Source of the DNA: Podospora bellae-mahoneyi
Taxonomy: Eukaryota; Ascomycota; Sordariomycetes; Sordariales; Podosporaceae
Length of the DNA stretch: 64,000 nt
Assembly: GCF_035222275.1 (NCBI RefSeq)
Contig: NC_085884.1
Coordinates: 1 to 64,000 of the forward strand
Direction of reading: 5' to 3'
In this document: positions 55,116-64,000 of the stretch, one piece after another
Position numbering within the stretch: the first letter of the stretch is position 1
Layout of the letters: every line of letters begins with the position of its first letter
The notes under the pieces: model-generated
Seen by the model: only the letters and a program-made list of their open reading frames with translations
The model's database searches: none
What the model was told of the DNA's origin: nothing
Translations under genes and position numbers: made by a program

Positions 55116-58100
55116 TTAAGCATACCCGTTGGTGACAAGCCACTGCTTGACACCCTCGGCGTCCCTCGTCTTGTATGCCGCGCGTCCGCGAATCTTGTCC
55201 TTGACCTGCTCCAGTGTCCGGTCAAAGCCCTTGGTGTCCTTGCCAGCAAAGAACGCCTCAATCTCCTTAAGCGTCTCAAGATCGTTAAACTTGGGCAAGC
55301 TCACGTTGATCATGCGGTCCACAAGAATAGGGTTGCCCGCCAACTTGCCGGTAAACTCATCCCAGTTGTCACGAATGTACGCCCACATCAGCGGCCTGGC
55401 CGCGCGGTTGCCAGCAAACATGCCAGAGAGAATGTGCATATCGGCGCCGGGGATCGAATCGGCCGCTGCTGCCGGAGGAGAAGAGTTGAAAAGGAAGGGC
55501 AGCAGGACCTTCTTGATGACCTCGACGTCTGTGGTGCGGCCGAGAGCTTGGAGGGAGATTTCTTTGCCGTCAATAGCTGGGGTAGTGTACCACTCCTTCT
55601 TCAGCGCAGCCACAGCATTGGCCGGTTCGGTGATGATGGCGGAGTGGTACACGGGCGCACGGAGGTTGGCTGGGATGGGCGACTGCTCGGGGTTGGCCTG
55701 GTATGCTGACCACCTTTCAAAAGCACCCTTGCGAATTCTGACCACGACTGTTAGCAAGAATATCGAAACTTGATTCAGAAAAGCACATACTCTTCATGCG
55801 AGTTAGACACCGCCGTAAGAAGCAACCTCTTGCGAAGCAGACCAGTGTTGAAGTCCTCGCCCTCCTTGGCTTCCCATCCCACCGTCTTGAGGGCGTTGTC
55901 AATGACCTCAAGGGTGAGCTTTTCCAAGCCAGCCTTGACTTGCTCGTCATCACCAAAGATGGACTTGATGGTTGCGAGAGAGTCCAAAGCCTGGCTGAGC
56001 ACGCGGTAGTGAGTCTCCTGCTTTAAGCCTTGCACAAAGGACAGGAGAGCAGCTGTGGTGGCATGGCCTGAAAATGCAAGGTCGGCGGCAGATCCAGTGA
56101 TAAAGATCTTGTCCTCGGTGGTGAGATGATCGAGCTGGGTGCCGAGACGCTTGAGCCGGGACTCGGGGTAGTTGACACGGTAAAAACCAGTAGCGCCTGC
56201 GTTGAGCTGATAAAAGTCGTTGCTGACACCATCAATGGTAGACTCCTTGGTGGTGAGCGCCAGCGGCTCGATTCCCTTGGATCCCGTCTTTCCCTTGAGG
56301 GAAAGTGGCACCCACCAGGTGGTCTGGTCGTCCTCGGGCTTGACATCACCCGTAGACAAGAAACGGGACTGCTTCACAGAAATCCTTTGGTCTTCCTCGG
56401 TGACCGTCAGGACAGGGAAGCCGACTTTTTCAATCCAATTCTGCATCAGAGTGTGGACATCGGTGCCGGATGCTTCGCTCAGAGCGGCCCACAGAGCCTC
56501 TGTCTTGGCGTTGCTGTACTGATGCTTCTTGAGATAGATGGCAATACCCTTGAGGAAAGTCTTGACGCCGAGGTGGGACGCCAACATGCGGATCATGGAG
56601 CAGCCCTTCAGATAACTGATCTTGTCAAAAATTTGGTTCACATCCAGCGCGTCCCGGACCTCAACCTGAATAGGGTGGGAAGAGCGAACGGCATCCAGGG
56701 AAAAGGCTTGGTCCATCCCCTCATTGATGAATTGCGGCCACACATCCCAGTCAGGGTGAAGATGGTCGGTTGCCAACCAACCGGCCCAAGTGGCAAAGCC
56801 CTCGTTGAGCCACAACTCGTCCCACCAGTCCATGGTGACGAGGTTGCCAAACCACTGATGGGCGAGCTCGTGGGCAACGACATAAGCGATGCGGTTCCTG
56901 AAGCGAGCCTCGGACAGCTTCTCGTCAAAAAGGATGGCTGTCATGCGGTAAGTAACCAGACCCCAGTTCTCCATGGCTCCGTGGGTAAACTCGTGTACGG
57001 CGAGAATGTCGCTCTTTGGAAGTGGATAGTCAATCTCAAACTGCTCGGAAAAGTAGTCAATGATCTTGGGGGCGTGCTGAAGGGCCCATTGACCTTGCTC
57101 CTTTAGACCGCGAGTGGTGTACACACGAACAGGAATCTTCTTTCCATTGTACTCTCTGTCGGTAAAAGCTTCAATGTGTTCAAAATCGCCAACAGCCCAG
57201 GCCAACAAGTAGGTGCTCATGATGGGACTGCGCTCGAAGGAAACAAGCTTCTTTCCTTGGGTGGTCGGCTTGGTCTCCTTAACAGGCATGTTGGACAGGG
57301 CCACTTGGTCGTCGGGAATCTCGATGGCGAAGTCAAAGGTCGCCTTGAGGTTGGGCTCGTCAAAGCAGGGGAAAGCGCGGCGGGCATCACAAGACTCGAA
57401 TTGAGTGCTGAGCATGTAGTAAAACTCATCATCGTGGGGAACACTGGCGGCCGGGGGAGCAACGGGCTTGTACTGGCTGCGGTAAAAGCCAGCCATGTCG
57501 TGGTTGAGCTCGCCGGTGAACTCGACGGTCAGCGAGGCCTTTGGGGACGCCGGCAACTGCTCGGCAAAGGTGATGGTGGACCGCTGGGACTTGGTGTCCT
57601 CGGTGAAGTTGCTGGACTCCCATGACTGATCACTCTTGCTCTGGCTAATTTCAACCTTGGAGTTGAGAAGCTTGAGCTCGAGAGTGTTGAGGACAATCTC
57701 GGTGGTGGGCTTGGTGAGTTGACCTTCAATGCTGCACACGGGTCGGTCAGCATGCTACCCAATCCTTGAAGAAATCAAGGGGACCTACGTGACGGTGCCC
57801 TTGTAGGACCAGGTCGTGAAGTCCAGGTCCGTAATCACCAGGTCGTAGTGGACCGGCTTGAAAGTGTCAGGGAGAATGTCTCTGTCCGTCATGGCTGCTC
57901 GTCTCCTCTGGTGCGAGGCGTGAGAGCAAGATCGGAAGCTCGTGAGAGCGACAGCTGGTGACGGGCGAATGGGCAGTCGACGCGGGGTAGCTCTCTTTGG
58001 ATTGGCCGACAGTGACGACGACACAAAACGGGCGGGTGCAGACGGTCGAGGGGCACCAAACGTGGCTGAAGGAGAGACACAGCAGAGAGGGGTCGATGGG

Positions 58101-58147
58101 ATCAAAAAGCGTCCTCTGGCGAGAACGGTGGATGTTGACCTGAACAT
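55116..58147 (-). CDS. ape2: M1-family zinc aminopeptidase (Ape2/Aap1, puromycin-sensitive type)
   Basis: Three exons (58,147-57,789; 57,731-55,791; 55,737-55,116) with introns of 57 and 53 nt give 973 aa. The substrate-binding motif GAMENWG starts at about residue 371. The zinc site HELAHQW starts at about 407 with the third ligand Glu at about 430 (LNEGFATWAG). An M1 N-terminal beta domain, a peptidase domain and the C-terminal ERAP1-like helical domain (ending GVKQWLVTNGYA) are complete. It cleaves single residues from peptide N-termini. The first 85 residues are rich in Arg, Ser and Ala and look like a mitochondrial presequence. A second in-frame ATG at 57,892 (MTDRDILPDTFKP) would give the cytosolic form of normal length, so dual targeting by two starts is plausible. 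The symbol is by family likeness to yeast Ape2. Confidence 0.92.
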
Positions 58148-58904
58148 GAAAAGAAAAGATGACAGAAACAAGTCCAGTCAAGCTTTGGGAAAGCTGCAGA
58201 GCACTTGACCAACCCCACCTCAGCTCTCGCAACGCGCCTCACCCGAAGCTGTGCTGGCAGATGGCCCCTCACCAGATGCCAGAAGGAGTGGACAGGATGG
58301 CGGCAGTTGACGCAACCGATGAAACGCTAGACACAAGCAGGGCCGCTTTCAATGCGCAGGATCAGTCCAGATAGGGGTCTGAATGGACAGCTGTGGAAAG
58401 GACGCTCCAGCGAGAAACAGTCAAGTGAACCGAAACAGAGCTTCCGGATGTGGGTGGGTCCGCGGGATCGAAGATTGATCGAAGCTTCGGGCGGAACGGG
58501 CGGGGTTGCAGTCCCTCACCGGTGGATCCCGGTGATGGCATGGAGATGTGGAATAGATGTTGCAAAACACAGGCTGAAGCACAAAAAGATAACCATGTTC
58601 AATTCTGCCAAGGTATCCATGATAAATGGCCAAGCCGGCCCGCATGAGTCCTGCCCGGCCCATCACATCATAGCATCACCAGCCAGGTGACAAAATGGTG
58701 ACGATCCATGTTACGTAGTGTCCCGAATTCCCAGTCCCAACTCCCAGAACGGAATGCAGATAAGAGCTGCGAGTCCAACCACCACCTAGGTAAAATAGGT
58801 TGTTGTCGCTGGCTCTGAAGAAAAGCGCTCGACCTTGACAAGCAAATGAAATAGAAAGGATAAAAAGCACCACCCAATGACGACCTTAGTTCCATGCAAC
58901 CCAT
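58148..58904. other. Intergenic
   Basis: About 760 bp between two minus-strand genes; promoter of the aminopeptidase and 3' UTR of the Tcp11-like gene. No other feature noticed. Confidence 0.5.
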
Positions 58905-61900
58905 CTAGTTCCCGGAAACCTCACTCTCGGCCTGCTCGGCTACCTTATCCCACCACACACCATGAGCCTCCCGATCGACAACCGACACCTTTCCAAGCAT
59001 CTCCACCATATCCCTCACCTTGTCCACAAACTCGGCCAGACCCAATCCTGCCAGCTTTTCCCCTGCCGTGCTGGTGAATTTGACCTTGTCACTGGTGCTC
59101 ACAGCTGCCAGCCGCGCGAGAATGTGGCCTCTGAGTCGTCCAAGCAGCAGCCTCAGGACTGGCTCTCTCACCTCCTCCTGCCGTGACTGCGTGGCCGCTT
59201 CCGCTCCAGCAAGCAGAAACTTGCTGACCAAAGCCTTGAGCTGTCCCCTTGTCGCCGCCGGCATCGACCGTCCCGCCTCGAGCGCCGCCATGATGCCCTC
59301 CACGGCGACGTCGAGTGCCAGATCTCCCTGCTGCTCGCTCCTCTCCAGCACCGCAAAGATCCTCTGGGCTTCGTTACGCCAAGGGGCTCGGACGTCGCGC
59401 TTCAGCAGGTTTTTGCACTGCAGCAGGATGGCGCCAGTGATGACGATCCGTCTTGTCAAGCGTCCTGCTTCCACGGCGCGCTTGTGGTCAAGGCGAAGCA
59501 TCTCTGGCATGTCGTCCAGCGCCACAGGTGAGAGCTGCGTAAACAAATTGACCAGGAGCTGCGCGTATATGCGGTTTGCTGTCAGCCGGGAAGAAGGGTG
59601 GTTGACGCCCTCTGGGTCTCTCCTCAAGACTTCAGCCAGCAGCTTTTGCTGCGTAGCCTTCCATGTCTGCAGCGCCACCGATAGATCAAAGTGTCCAGCT
59701 TCGAGATCCGAGGCGAATGCTTTCGCCTCGTAAACCGGTGCTTGCGTCACGAGTTTCGGCGCCGCAAGCTGGAGTAGGTAGTTGGCATAGTCGCTGAGCA
59801 TGATGTCGATGAAACCATTCAAGGCTTCGAGACGGTCAACGTAGTTGCCTTGGCTGAGCTTCTCGGTGAGCTTCTTCACTTCTTCATCACGAACAGGTGC
59901 ACAGAGTTTGGGTAGTAATGTTCCCATCGCCTCAAAGAACTTTTCGTACGAAAAGCTCCCCATGGCGAATTGCTGCTTGGCAGTTTCCGTGTCGAGCAGC
60001 TCGCCGATAAAGGTATGCATTGAGTTCCCCGGCTTCACCAGCCGCTGAAGCTTCTCTCGAATAGACTCGGCGACCCTGAGGAGCAAGAAAAAGTGCGCCT
60101 CTTGGTTTTGCGTCTGCATGGTAACTCGCATGTCCTCAAAGATTGGGTTGAGTAGGCCTGCCTGTTGCTCGTGATACTCGTGTGGCTCGGTCCGGAACTC
60201 CTTGTTGATGGCTAGCTCATGGACAACAATCCTGTTGTCAGGCAGCAAACTCTTTTGGCTGGGAATGATGACATTGACCTTGAATGTGTCGCGCTTTCTG
60301 GCGGGTGTTGACGGGGGAGTCGGCATTTGACTGGAGGCATCTTGTTGGCTGTCCTCTTCCACACCAAGCACGCCCATGGCAGTCTCGGTCACTGAATGAT
60401 CGGCAACACGAGGCTTCATATCGCCAACAGGCTTCTTTGCCTTGGCCCTCCGAGCAGCCTTGACGGCGTCCGCGACCATTTGCTTGCCCCGGGTCGGACC
60501 GGCCAGCTTCTTGATCCTGACCAACAAGAGGAGCTGGTTGTCACGAATGCTCTTCTTGTACACCTGATCGACCGACCCGTCGGTGCTGTCCTTGACCGAT
60601 TCCCAAATGGCATCAAGCTCCACAAACTGCATGACCATCAATTCCACAAGTGAGCTGGAGTCCCGAGCTTTCCATGCTATAAAGGCATTATAAAACGTTG
60701 CATAGACTTCGGGAAAGGTGGTAAAGAGTAGCGGCGGAGGGGTATAATTGTTGAAGGAGGTCAGCCGTCCGAGAATATTCTCAAACGATACAAGCAAGTC
60801 TCTGGCCTTGCCGACCAGCTCTTGTGACTGCGGATTCGGTAGCTCGTCTTTGGGTATTGGCTTTGACAGACCCGAGCCTTCCTGATCCGATTCCTCGACT
60901 GCCTGGCCTTCCTTATTGCTGAGCACTTGAGATGGGTGCCCCAAGATGAGAAACGCACTCAAGAAAGTCCGTACTGCCGCCATCTCCTCCACAGACCCCT
61001 GTTTCCCCTCGTCGAGGCCGCATATTCGCAGTATTCTGGACGTAACAAGAAGTACCTTTTCCTGAGACAGCAACACAGTGACCTTGTCAAACGATGTTTC
61101 CCTAACCGCATCAATCGACAGCCCAAGTGCAGAAAACTCGGCAACCGCTCGTTGCCGCTGGAGAGCTCTCCACCACCACTGAATTTTGGAAACTGCTGCA
61201 TCTTCGGTCAATGGGGCTGACTCGCTGAGCTCCATCCCACCAGTCTCGGTATCGGCGTTGGGCATGGACTCGACAGGAGGGGATTTTCGCGTTCCCAAGC
61301 TCTGCCCACGCTCCCTCCCCCTAATCTTGGCCGCATTCCTGTTTCTAAACTCTTCCCTTCTCCTCTCAGCCTCTGCCAGCCGCTCCTCCATTTGTGACTT
61401 CATTTTTCTCGCCTCTTGCTCCCGCTTCTCCTTCATGGTCTCGGCGACAGCCTTGGCGCGCTTGACCTCCTCGGCACAAGAGGCAGCGATCTCGGCCAGG
61501 TTGCGCTCCCGGGCCTGGGCAGCAGCAAGCGCTCTCTCTTCACTGGCGCTCGTGTCCTTGGTGACAGCCTTTGCGATGGCTGCGCGCAGGCGCACCTTTT
61601 CGGCATGGGCGGCGCGGTCTGCGAGGCGAGCCTTTCGGTCTTCGAGAATGGACGCTCGACGCAGGTGCTGGGCTACATATTTGCTCTGGGGACCGCCCTC
61701 GAGGCTGTAACCATGTGACGATCGGGACTGGGCCGACGAAATGCTGTTGCGGCGAGAAGAGGCGGCGCTGTCTTTTCGTCGCGTCTGGTTTGTCGGGCGG
61801 TAGAAGAGGCGGGCAGCGATATGGGGAGGTGGGGTCGAGATCTTGGCGGCGTCGGCGTCGCCCTCGACGAGATCGATTTCTTCGTCAGGTGGTGGGAGAG

Positions 61901-61997
61901 AGAGATGGACAGGATCTGGGGTGCCGGCGGTGGGCGATCGGATCGATTCCTCGAGGTTCCTTTCGGGCTCGGTCAAGTCGAGCGACGGTCGCCGCAT
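58905..61997 (-). CDS. Tcp11 / Sok1 domain protein
   Basis: An intronless gene of 1,030 aa from the ATG at 61,997 (MRRPSLDLTEPE); the frame is open twelve codons further to a TTG. The N-terminal 90 residues are polar. Residues about 100-240 form a long charged coiled coil rich in Glu, Arg and Ala (EERLAEAERRREEFRNRNAAK). An IQ-like helix follows (VSKIQWWWRALQRQRAVAEF), a possible calmodulin site. From about residue 310 to the end lies the Tcp11 domain, with NILGRLTSFNNYTPPPLLFTTF and LLVRIKKLAGPTRGKQM as clear blocks. Yeast Sok1 suppresses loss of cAMP-dependent kinase, and the family is linked to PKA signalling. The exact biochemical job is not known. It is a conserved single-copy core gene, showing that the window has left the subtelomere. 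Confidence 0.9.
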   Translation of the reverse strand: MRRPSLDLTEPERNLEESIRSPTAGTPDPVHLSLPPPDEEIDLVEGDADAAKISTPPPHIAARLFYRPTNQTRRKDSAASSRRNSISSAQSRSSHGYSLEGGPQSKYVAQHLRRASILEDRKARLADRAAHAEKVRLRAAIAKAVTKDTSASEERALAAAQARERNLAEIAASCAEEVKRAKAVAETMKEKREQEARKMKSQMEERLAEAERRREEFRNRNAAKIRGRERGQSLGTRKSPPVESMPNADTETGGMELSESAPLTEDAAVSKIQWWWRALQRQRAVAEFSALGLSIDAVRETSFDKVTVLLSQEKVLLVTSRILRICGLDEGKQGSVEEMAAVRTFLSAFLILGHPSQVLSNKEGQAVEESDQEGSGLSKPIPKDELPNPQSQELVGKARDLLVSFENILGRLTSFNNYTPPPLLFTTFPEVYATFYNAFIAWKARDSSSLVELMVMQFVELDAIWESVKDSTDGSVDQVYKKSIRDNQLLLLVRIKKLAGPTRGKQMVADAVKAARRAKAKKPVGDMKPRVADHSVTETAMGVLGVEEDSQQDASSQMPTPPSTPARKRDTFKVNVIIPSQKSLLPDNRIVVHELAINKEFRTEPHEYHEQQAGLLNPIFEDMRVTMQTQNQEAHFFLLLRVAESIREKLQRLVKPGNSMHTFIGELLDTETAKQQFAMGSFSYEKFFEAMGTLLPKLCAPVRDEEVKKLTEKLSQGNYVDRLEALNGFIDIMLSDYANYLLQLAAPKLVTQAPVYEAKAFASDLEAGHFDLSVALQTWKATQQKLLAEVLRRDPEGVNHPSSRLTANRIYAQLLVNLFTQLSPVALDDMPEMLRLDHKRAVEAGRLTRRIVITGAILLQCKNLLKRDVRAPWRNEAQRIFAVLERSEQQGDLALDVAVEGIMAALEAGRSMPAATRGQLKALVSKFLLAGAEAATQSRQEEVREPVLRLLLGRLRGHILARLAAVSTSDKVKFTSTAGEKLAGLGLAEFVDKVRDMVEMLGKVSVVDREAHGVWWDKVAEQAESEVSGN

Positions 61998-62655
61998 CGC
62001 GCTCGCCTTTGTTTGTGTCGTTGTGGTGGGCAAATCTTTGTCGTGTGTGCGGCTGGCGCTGGCGCGATAGGAAACTCAGCAAAAAGTAATAATGGCACAA
62101 TTGGGAGGTGGAGAAGGGCCGTTATGTCATGGAACGATGGTCCTAGAGATGCAGCTTGCAGCTTGCAGCTTGCCTGCTTCGTGGGGGTGTTGCAGTGCGC
62201 GTCCTGGTGACAAAGAGAAGATGGCAGACAAGAAAAAGAGACCGTGAGCCGGCGGAGGGAGGAAGTCAAAGAGAGCGTAAATAACTACTAACAGGAGGTC
62301 CGTCTCCCTCCTCCTGCCGAAAACAACCTGGAAGCGAACGGTGCTGACACAGACGCAGTCAAGATGATGCGAACAAGAATAGAAGGCTGGGGAACCTTGA
62401 TGACGAACAAGCCGAGCTCGGGCCATCCTGCAGCCTGGTTGCACAACGACGATGCATTGTGCCAAGCCCTGCCGTTGCTTCGTCCTTTGACAGAGTCGCA
62501 CCCAAAGAAAACTCCCACGGCCGACGTTAGCGGATCTTTGTTTCAACGTCAAAGACACCAATTACCCCTTCCCCTGAACCGAGCAAAAGAGCTAGTGCTC
62601 CCGGCTCAGACCGTCATTGTCTGGTTTCTAGATCACGAGTCGAGCCGAGACAGCA
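61998..62655. other. Intergenic
   Basis: About 660 bp with the Tcp11-gene promoter and the 3' UTR of the last gene. A short GCAGCTTGCAGCTTGCAGCTTGC triple repeat lies near 62,150-62,175. Confidence 0.5.
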
Positions 62656-63929
62656 TCACCTCCCCTCCAGCCTCTGCTCCTCCCATCTGTCACCTTCAGC
62701 ATCGAGCTCCACCAACGAACTGTGGATGGTCACTGGCCCCTTCCTCCCATTCGAAGCATGTAGCTCATGCACCAGTTCTCCGTTTTTGCCATAGTGTCCC
62801 CAGCTGCTGTCACCCGGTAGCTCGGGCGATACCAGCATCCAAGGTCCAGTATACGGCGAGTTGAACATGGTCCATCGATCTTTATTCTCTCGCTTTTCCC
62901 GTTCCTCTACCTCCACAGCCGCTTTCGTGGAGTCTTTTCGACCTCTTTGGCTGGACGTGTTACGGCTAGTTGTGACGACACGGGTGAAGATGCCCCTTTT
63001 TCCCTCTGTGCCCCCGGGCCACTTCCAACTCCTCGCCCACCTCGATGGAGTCCATGAGGTGATTGACTCTCTCAGTTTAACAAATGCCGACCTCGAAAGG
63101 CCTGTCTCTTGTGTTGACTTGGTTTCTAAAGTCGCAAACTTGGTAAGGGGAGGGCCTCTGTTCCTCGGATCATGGACTGCCCCAAACAAGCTCTTGTTTT
63201 TCAACCTTCGGCTTTGTTGCATCTTCCGCTTTTGTTTTCGGCGCCACATGAGGTAGGCTACTTCACACGCTACAAGGAGGGCCACTGCGAGGATTAGCCC
63301 TATCGTGAGAGCTGCTGCTTGGCCAGAGGACATGTTTTCAGAGTTGGCTGTGCCGTCCTCGCCTGGTGGTAGCGGGGGGAAGGATGTGGTCACTGTTGTG
63401 TTGTCGAGGCTTGTTGGGATGTGCGTTGGTGCTGGGCTCCTTGTCTGGAGGGTTGTCTGTGTCGAGGTGACAGGATTGCTTTCTGGCTCGGCTTGTACAG
63501 TCTGAGAAGAGTCCGTGATAAAAAAAGCAGGACTGCAAAGTTCAGGGTCTGCAGAGGCGTATCCGCCCTCTTTGGTTTGCGGTTTGAAGCGGACGACATA
63601 ACGAGTCTTGGTCGCTAATGTTTGTGGGGGTATGTTGGGTGTTTTCAAGTTGATTGATCCGTCATGGCCGAGGTTGATTGCCCCTTGCGCACACTATCAG
63701 CACGGAGTGGCCGTGAGCAACAGATCAAACTTACTGGCAAGGCACAAAGCCATGGGGTTGACCTCGAAATTCCATGTTGTCAACCAGAGGTCATACACAC
63801 TATTGTTGAGGGCATTCCAAGATATGGGAATGTTTTGTCCGTGCCTGTAAGACTCTGAAAAGTCCGGCTGCTTTCCGCTCGGCACATTCCAGAGGTATTG
63901 TCGTTGGGCGTCACCTTGTCTCCTTTCCA
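62656..63929 (-). CDS. Single-pass membrane protein, 5' end outside the window (partial)
   Basis: Two exons are visible (63,929-63,735 and 63,683-62,656), joined in frame by a 51-nt GTAAGT-AAG intron. The first visible exon begins in phase after a TTTTCAG acceptor, so at least one earlier exon, presumably with the signal peptide, lies beyond base 64,000. The outer part contains YLWNVPSGKQPDF and ISWNALNNSVYDLWLTTWNFE, a beta-sandwich-like ectodomain seen in many fungal surface proteins. A Ser/Thr/Pro-rich stalk comes next, then one helix (AAALTIGLILAVALLVACEVAYLMW) followed by RRKQKRK, placing the C-terminus inside. The cytosolic tail of about 190 residues is basic and polar. The pattern recalls fungal surface sensors of the Mid2/WSC style, but no sugar-binding domain is visible, so function is open. 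Confidence 0.7.
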
Positions 63930-64000
63930 CTGAAAATAAACGCCTCCAGGTTGCCGACATACTGACAATACATAGGGATATGAAAAAATAGAAATAGACG

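Noticed and set aside
1-64000. CRISPR arrays, bacterial operons, ribosome binding sites, phage or Starship captain genes
   Set aside because: The sequence is clearly eukaryotic with spliceosomal introns. I saw no spacer-repeat array and no DUF3435 tyrosine recombinase.

Overview
This window is one chromosome end of a filamentous ascomycete. I infer a Sordariomycete, probably near the Sordariales. The reasons are the CCCTAA telomere repeats at base 1, spliceosomal introns of about 50-70 nt with GTAAGT-type donors, fungal-specific families (DUF1996, Pth11-like rhodopsin-domain proteins, HET domain, Tcp11/Sok1), and clear repeat-induced point mutation (RIP, CpA to TpA) in duplicated DNA.

Bases 1-14,606 are subtelomere. 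A telomere stub is followed by about 2.3 kb of tandem repeats with alternating AT-rich and GC-rich blocks, then about 0.75 kb of nearly pure AT. Next come two copies, A and B, of one module. Each holds a telomere-linked RecQ-like helicase on the minus strand, a shared upstream region with short repeats, a divergent small Cys-rich gene (DUF3716-like), and about 200-bp repeats ending in the same terminal sequence. Copy A (3,100-9,391) is almost free of RIP, but its helicase frame is broken by single-base indels in homopolymers and one TAG. Copy B (9,392-14,606) is 5'-truncated and saturated with RIP, yet at four checked sites it keeps the frame that A has lost. All of copy A, coding and non-coding, is studded with the palindrome YCGTACGR (about 40 copies in 6 kb, where 1-2 are expected). 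This is the most unusual signal here.

From 14.6 kb the sequence is single-copy. It starts with a secreted DUF1996 protein. Between 16.9 and 34.7 kb lies a dense set of enzymes that looks like a non-canonical biosynthetic locus with no PKS, NRPS or terpene synthase: a methyltransferase, an HSL-type hydrolase, a stand-alone AspRS-like enzyme with an altered amino-acid pocket, an IPNS-like Fe dioxygenase, a membrane-anchored haem-oxygenase-like diiron protein, a JmjC/cupin-like nuclear protein, a DHA2 transporter and a membrane-anchored indoleamine-dioxygenase-like protein. The grouping is inference.

From 37.5 to 46.7 kb are a Pth11-like seven-helix protein, a short SDR lacking the catalytic Tyr, two more MFS transporters and an RS-tailed protein. 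A decayed HET-domain gene lies near 47.8 kb. The remainder is conserved core genome: a DUF1479 protein, an M1 aminopeptidase, a Tcp11/Sok1 protein, and a single-pass membrane protein that runs off the right edge. Exon coordinates come from reading splice sites and frames by eye. No RNA gene was found.
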